Positions 60,214 through 64,000 of a stretch of DNA of 64,000 nucleotides are shown here, piece by piece (the first letter of the stretch is position 1; every line of letters begins with the position of its first letter). Source of the DNA: Ulvibacterium marinum (GTDB lineage: Bacteria; Bacteroidota; Bacteroidia; Flavobacteriales; Flavobacteriaceae); contig NZ_RBCJ01000001.1 in NCBI RefSeq assembly GCF_003626755.1, forward strand, positions 434,001 to 498,000. The letters are read 5' to 3'. The notes under the pieces were generated by a model. That model worked only from the letters and a program-made list of their open reading frames with translations, had not been told where the DNA came from and did not search any database. Both the position numbers and the translations under genes were made by a program.

Positions 60214-61428
60214 TTATAGCAACATGGATTTAGCCCGCTGTACACCTTCTACCAAAATATCAACCTCTTCCTTGGTATTATAAAAGCTAAAGCTGGCACG
60301 TACCGTCCCGGGGATTTTATAAAAATCCATTATAGGTTGGGCACAGTGATGACCCGTACGGACAGCTATACCCAATTTGTCCAAGATTGTCCCTATGTCA
60401 TACGGATGAATCCCATCAATATTAAAGGAAATTACGGAAGTTTTGTCTTTTGCGGTGCCATAAATCTTCAGCCCTTCGATTTCCAATAATTTCTCGGTGG
60501 CGTAATCCAATAGCTCTTTTTCGTACTCGGACATAGACTCAAAACCAATGGCATTCATATAGTCCAAGGCTGCTCCAAAAGCTATTCCGCCACAAATGTT
60601 GGGTGTACCGGCCTCAAATTTATGGGGCAGATCTGCGTAGGTTGTCTTTTCAAAGGTAACTTCGGCTATCATCTCCCCACCGCCTTGATACGGAGGTAGT
60701 GTATTGAGCCATTCTTCTTTTCCGTATAGCATCCCAACCCCAGTAGGCCCGCACATCTTATGGGCGGAAACTGTGTAGAAATCCACATTCAATGCCTGAA
60801 GATCCGACTTGATATGTGGGGCGGCCTGTGCACCATCGATCAAAACTGCAGCACCAACCTCATGTGCCTTATCAATAATTTCCTGAATGGGGTTGATGGT
60901 TCCCAGGGCGTTGGAAACATGATTGCAAAAAACAAGTTTGGTCTTATCCGAAAGTAATTGTTCGTATGCGTCCATTTCCAATTCTCCATCCAGGCTCATG
61001 GGGATTACCTTAAGAATCGTTCCCGTTCTTTCGGCGAGCATTTGCCACGGTACAATGTTGGAATGGTGTTCCATGGCCGAGACCAGTATTTCATCCCCTT
61101 GTTTTAAAAAGGAAGAAAATCCATTGGCTACTAGATTTATGGCATGGGTAGTACCTGAGGTATAAACAATCTCATGGGACTTGCCAATATTGAAGTGCTC
61201 CTGAATCTTTTTCCGGGCCTGTTCATACTTGTCCGTAGCTTCTTGTGACAATGCATGTACCCCTCTATGAATGTTGGCATTGTAGTTACTATAATAATCT
61301 ACAATAACATTTATTACTTGTTGAGGCGTCTGTGAAGTTGCGGCATTATCCAAATAAACCAAAGGTCTTCCATTGACTTTTCGATTCAGGATAGGAAAAT
61401 CGTTTCGGATTTTTTTTACATCGAACAT
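60214..61428 (-). CDS. sufS: Cysteine desulfurase SufS
   Basis: 404 aa. PLP enzyme that removes sulfur from cysteine as persulfide. PLP lysine K224 in SAHKMCGPTGVG; persulfide-forming C362 in RTGHHCAQPIMD, on the short loop typical of SufS (group II) rather than IscS; YLDNAATSQ at the start; MEHHSNIVPWQ. Full length. Partner of the SufE encoded 74 bp downstream. Confidence 0.96.
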   Translation of the reverse strand: MFDVKKIRNDFPILNRKVNGRPLVYLDNAATSQTPQQVINVIVDYYSNYNANIHRGVHALSQEATDKYEQARKKIQEHFNIGKSHEIVYTSGTTHAINLVANGFSSFLKQGDEILVSAMEHHSNIVPWQMLAERTGTILKVIPMSLDGELEMDAYEQLLSDKTKLVFCNHVSNALGTINPIQEIIDKAHEVGAAVLIDGAQAAPHIKSDLQALNVDFYTVSAHKMCGPTGVGMLYGKEEWLNTLPPYQGGGEMIAEVTFEKTTYADLPHKFEAGTPNICGGIAFGAALDYMNAIGFESMSEYEKELLDYATEKLLEIEGLKIYGTAKDKTSVISFNIDGIHPYDIGTILDKLGIAVRTGHHCAQPIMDFYKIPGTVRASFSFYNTKEEVDILVEGVQRAKSMLL

Positions 61429-61522
61429 AGCAATTCAATTGAGCCGCAAAGATACCTACTATTTAGAAACTTACTTGCTTATTGGGAAGGGAAAGGGAAA
61501 GATTTTACAAGGAATAAAATTC

Positions 61523-62107
61523 CTAAAAACGAAATCCAACACCAAACTTAATGATATCTACATTTTGATTTATTTTCAAGTCAAAAACTTCACCTCCTTG
61601 TTCAATAGTACTCCTAATATTTAGACGGGTAAAGTCATATTGCGCCTTTATAAAAAAGCTTTTTGTGATATCATAAGAAATTCCAAGGTTCACGTTTAAG
61701 CCTCCGTCCGAATCACTAGAGTCAATCACATTCTCTCCATTTTCCTCAACCTCTAACCTTGAATTCCAGATGGAATATCCGATACCAAAGGAAGGGCGAA
61801 ATCTTAGTAGTTTTAGTTCCGTAAACGCCCTAGGTTGTAGATAAAATTCTTCACCAACCACTTTAATATTAGAGTTCCTACCATTTACATTTCGGAAAAT
61901 CCCACCATTAATCCCCACACCAATATCAAAAATCCCTAAACTTATGAATCTGTAACTAAGACCTAAATCCAACAATCCGTTATAATCCTGGAGATAGTCG
62001 TCCCCAATTAATATTGGATAGTTCGCCTCCACGCTCCAATTCTTGTCTTGAGAAATTGCTTGTAGGGATAAAAGTAATAGAAGACCTAAGAGTAATTTTT
62101 TTGTCAT
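61523..62107 (-). CDS. Small outer-membrane beta-barrel (opacity/porin-like) protein
   Basis: 194 aa. Signal peptide MTKKLLLGLLLLLSLQAISQ, then an eight-strand barrel pattern (WSVEANYPILIG, LGLSYRFISLGIFDIGVGING, FIKAQYDFTRLNI) ending GVGFRF with a C-terminal aromatic. It interrupts sufD and sufS, carries its own promoter and a structured leader, and has no obvious link to Fe-S assembly. Function unknown. Confidence 0.8.
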   Translation of the reverse strand: MTKKLLLGLLLLLSLQAISQDKNWSVEANYPILIGDDYLQDYNGLLDLGLSYRFISLGIFDIGVGINGGIFRNVNGRNSNIKVVGEEFYLQPRAFTELKLLRFRPSFGIGYSIWNSRLEVEENGENVIDSSDSDGGLNVNLGISYDITKSFFIKAQYDFTRLNIRSTIEQGGEVFDLKINQNVDIIKFGVGFRF

Positions 62108-62110
62108 TTT

Positions 62111-62152
62111 GCTAGTTTTCGGTTAGACAATTTTCTATACGGCTAAACTAGC
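62111..62152 (-). promoter_or_regulatory. Inverted repeat in the leader of the porin gene
   Basis: GCTAGTTT (62111-62118 on the plus strand) and AAACTAGC (62145-62152) are perfect 8-bp arms 26 nt apart. On the transcript the stem ends 3 nt before the ATG, so folding could affect ribosome access or RNA stability. Confidence 0.45.
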
Positions 62153-62168
62153 AGAAATGACATGTAAG

Positions 62169-62200
62169 AAAATATAACGCCTTGTTAAGTTTTATACAAA
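62169..62200 (-). promoter_or_regulatory. Probable promoter of the porin gene inside the SUF operon
   Basis: On the minus strand, TTTG (62200-62197), 20 nt, then TATATTTT (62176-62169), one base from TAnnTTTG. The predicted start near 62162 gives a leader of about 55 nt. Confidence 0.5.
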
Positions 62201-62242
62201 CAACCGTTAAAACTCACTTAATAAGTCCTTAAAATCGATAGT

Positions 62243-63559
62243 CTAAAGATCAAATCCTAAACTAACCCCCAACTTATTGGCAATCAATTTATTGATTCTT
62301 GTTTTTAGCTCAGGAATCCGTACGCTTTCCAAAACATTATTGGCAAAGGCGTACATCAGCAAGGCCCTGGCTTCCTTTTTGGGAATACCCCGGGATTGTA
62401 GATAAAAAAGTGCTTCTTCGTCCAATTGGCCTATGGTACAGCCATGGGAACATTTCACATCGTCCGCAAAAATTTCCAATTGGGGTTTAGTATTTATAGT
62501 GGCCTTGTCGCTGACCAGGATATTATTGTTCTGTTGAAAGGCATTGGTCTTTTGAGCTATTTTGTCCACGATAATCTTTCCGTTAAAGACTCCAGTAGAA
62601 TTTTCACCATAGATACCTTTATAGTCTTGATGACTTTCGCAATTCGGTTCTATATGGTGTACCAAGGTATGGTGGTCCACATGCTGCTTTTCGCCCAATA
62701 TGGTAACTCCTTTCATAGTAGAGTCTATGTGCTCACCATTTTGATAGAAGTTAAGGTTGTTCCTTGTAAGCTTTCCCCCAAAGGAAAAGGTATGTACCTT
62801 GACCACACTTTTGTTTTTCTGATTGATATAGGTATTATCAATCAATGAAGAGGATGCCGTATCGTTCTGAACTTTGTAGTAATCGACAATAGCATTTTCC
62901 GCAGCATAGATCTCCGTGACACAATTGGTCAACACTTCATTGCTCGTTAAACTCTGATGTCTTTCTATTATCTGTAATTCGGCATTCTCTTCAACAACAA
63001 TCAAATTCCGCGGCTGTAACATTAGGGAGGCTTCATTTCCAGTAGCAAAATGCACGATTTCCACCGGCTTTTTGGGCATTTTATTTTTTGGAATATAAAT
63101 ATAGGCCCCCTCCCTGCTGAAAGCAGTATTCAAAGTAGTCAAGGATTCGTCGTTGGACGCCACTTTATTGAAGTAAACATCGATTACAGGTTTGTACATG
63201 GGCTTGGTAAGGGCGGAGCTCATTAGGCAAATATCCACGCCATCATGAGTGGTCTCGGATAAAAAAGAGCTATAGATACCATCAACAAATACTATTTTGT
63301 AGGTGTCCATTTCGTGCAGGAAGTACTTTTTAACATCCTTATATTCCAAGGCATTGACCTCCTTTGGAAAAATGCTAAAGTTTACCTTTTGTAGGCTATT
63401 CAACGAGGTATACTTCCAGGCTTCCTGTTTTTTGTTCGGAAATCCCTTCATCTCAAAATTCTTCATCGCCTCAACACGAACATCATGAACGGGATGGTCA
63501 ATATCCACATTGCTTTCGAAAGCCATGAAGGATGATATGAGTTTGTCTTTTAAATCCAT
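62243..63559 (-). CDS. sufD: Fe-S cluster scaffold subunit SufD
   Basis: 438 aa. The N-terminal helical part (KKQEAWKYTSLNSLQKV) and the right-handed beta-helix core with GVTILGEKQHVDHHTLVHH, YKGIYGENSTGVFNGKIIVDKIAQKTNAFQ and FADDVKCSHGCTIGQLDEEALFYLQSRG are SufD features. It acts in the SufBC2D complex that builds [Fe-S] clusters. Order on the minus strand is sufC, sufD, porin, sufS, sufE, sufT. Confidence 0.95.
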   Translation of the reverse strand: MDLKDKLISSFMAFESNVDIDHPVHDVRVEAMKNFEMKGFPNKKQEAWKYTSLNSLQKVNFSIFPKEVNALEYKDVKKYFLHEMDTYKIVFVDGIYSSFLSETTHDGVDICLMSSALTKPMYKPVIDVYFNKVASNDESLTTLNTAFSREGAYIYIPKNKMPKKPVEIVHFATGNEASLMLQPRNLIVVEENAELQIIERHQSLTSNEVLTNCVTEIYAAENAIVDYYKVQNDTASSSLIDNTYINQKNKSVVKVHTFSFGGKLTRNNLNFYQNGEHIDSTMKGVTILGEKQHVDHHTLVHHIEPNCESHQDYKGIYGENSTGVFNGKIIVDKIAQKTNAFQQNNNILVSDKATINTKPQLEIFADDVKCSHGCTIGQLDEEALFYLQSRGIPKKEARALLMYAFANNVLESVRIPELKTRINKLIANKLGVSLGFDL

Positions 63560-63631
63560 CTTTTTGGTCTTAAGTAGATAGTATTTGGTAAGCAGAATCT
63601 GATTCCAGCCCTACTCCCTAAAGACTACCAA

Positions 63632-64000
63632 TTAAACAACAGCTTCATTTTTGATCCAATCATATCCTTTTTCCTCCAACTCAAAGGCCAATTCCTTGGA
63701 ACCAGACTTTACAATCTTTCCTTCATGCAGCACATGTACATAATCCGGCACAATGTATTCCAACAAACGCTGATAGTGCGTAATCACTATAACCGCGTTA
63801 TCCTTACTTCTCAATTTATTGACCCCATTGGCCACGATACGAAGCGCATCAATGTCCAAACCTGAATCCGTTTCGTCCAAAATGGCCAATTTAGGCTCCA
63901 ACATGGCCATTTGAAAAATTTCGTTCCGCTTTTTTTCGCCACCTGAAAAACCTTCGTTCAACGATCTGGACAAAAACTTTCGATTTATCCCTAACAGTTC
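63632..64000 (-). CDS. sufC: SufC ATPase (C-terminal part; runs off the window)
   Basis: The visible ~122 residues include the ABC signature [17 protein letters not shown], Walker [20 protein letters not shown] and the H loop [29 protein letters not shown]. This is SufC, the ABC-type ATPase of the SufBC2D scaffold. The Walker A half lies beyond base 64000. It is 72 bp upstream of sufD in the operon. Confidence 0.95.
   Translation of the reverse strand, partial: ELLGINRKFLSRSLNEGFSGGEKKRNEIFQMAMLEPKLAILDETDSGLDIDALRIVANGVNKLRSKDNAVIVITHYQRLLEYIVPDYVHVLHEGKIVKSGSKELAFELEEKGYDWIKNEAVV

Noticed and set aside
1-64000. tRNA, rRNA, CRISPR array, prophage or insertion sequence
   Set aside because: None seen on reading both strands: no transposase or integrase motifs, no repeat-spacer pattern, and no recognisable tRNA acceptor/TψC combinations. 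A tRNA or Rfam scan was not possible here.

Overview
The window is a chromosomal segment from a member of the Bacteroidota, almost certainly a marine Flavobacteriaceae. The evidence is the gene families present (DUF3078, DUF2480, DUF4421, DUF4153, PA0069-type radical SAM, a TPR/kinase/receiver/AraC hybrid regulator, carboxypeptidase-like N-terminal domains on TonB receptors) and promoters of the Bacteroidota type (TTG, about 20 nt, TAnnTTTG) with few Shine-Dalgarno sequences. Genus cannot be fixed from the sequence alone. No rRNA, tRNA, CRISPR array, transposase or prophage was found.

Layout. 1-13.5 kb, mostly minus strand: a partial radical SAM gene, a secreted beta-strand-rich protein, a crotonase, an NtrY-like kinase, HemJ, a sulfatase paired with a large Asp-box propeller protein, and a LuxR-type two-component operon with a split 7TM sensor and a 37-aa microprotein. 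14-19.4 kb: a gamma-glutamyltranspeptidase-family enzyme, a Tat-exported aldo/keto reductase, an acyltransferase and a membrane LytTR regulator. 19.5-23.7 kb: an iron-siderophore uptake operon (TonB receptor, PepSY protein, small membrane protein) behind a complete promoter and a Fur-family-like operator. 23.7-27.5 kb: lactonase, MATE transporter, ferrochelatase. 27.9-32.3 kb: a very large TraB/GumN protein and a DUF1460 amidase.

32.3-43.6 kb is the heme region: a PchR-like AraC regulator divergent from hemA, then a fused hemC-hemD, hemE, hemF and hemB, with acetyltransferase, DUF4421, FkbM, PhzF and lipoprotein genes interspersed. With hemJ and hemH elsewhere in the window, every step from glutamyl-tRNA to protoheme is encoded except hemL. 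The palindrome between the AraC gene and hemA is the same operator as the one in front of the siderophore receptor, so the two loci probably share iron control. 43.6-51.8 kb holds housekeeping genes (serine hydrolase, CNNM, Ogt, DUF4153, exonuclease, endonuclease, HflX) and an unlisted 53-aa ORF.

51.8-57.4 kb is the most unusual part. A 980-aa hybrid two-component regulator with an AraC DNA-binding domain, plus two lipoprotein genes, is bracketed by three related intergenic elements of about 270-300 bp. Each has two 10-nt direct repeats exactly 21 bp apart, then 37 nt later a TACATT element, then about 160-180 nt of non-coding sequence ending in an intrinsic terminator. This looks like a small family of activator-dependent small RNA genes, with the neighbouring regulator as the obvious candidate activator. 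57.4-64 kb is the SUF iron-sulfur cluster operon (sufC, sufD, sufS, sufE, sufT, DUF2480), interrupted by a porin gene with its own promoter and by a four-helix-bundle gene broken by two in-frame stop codons.
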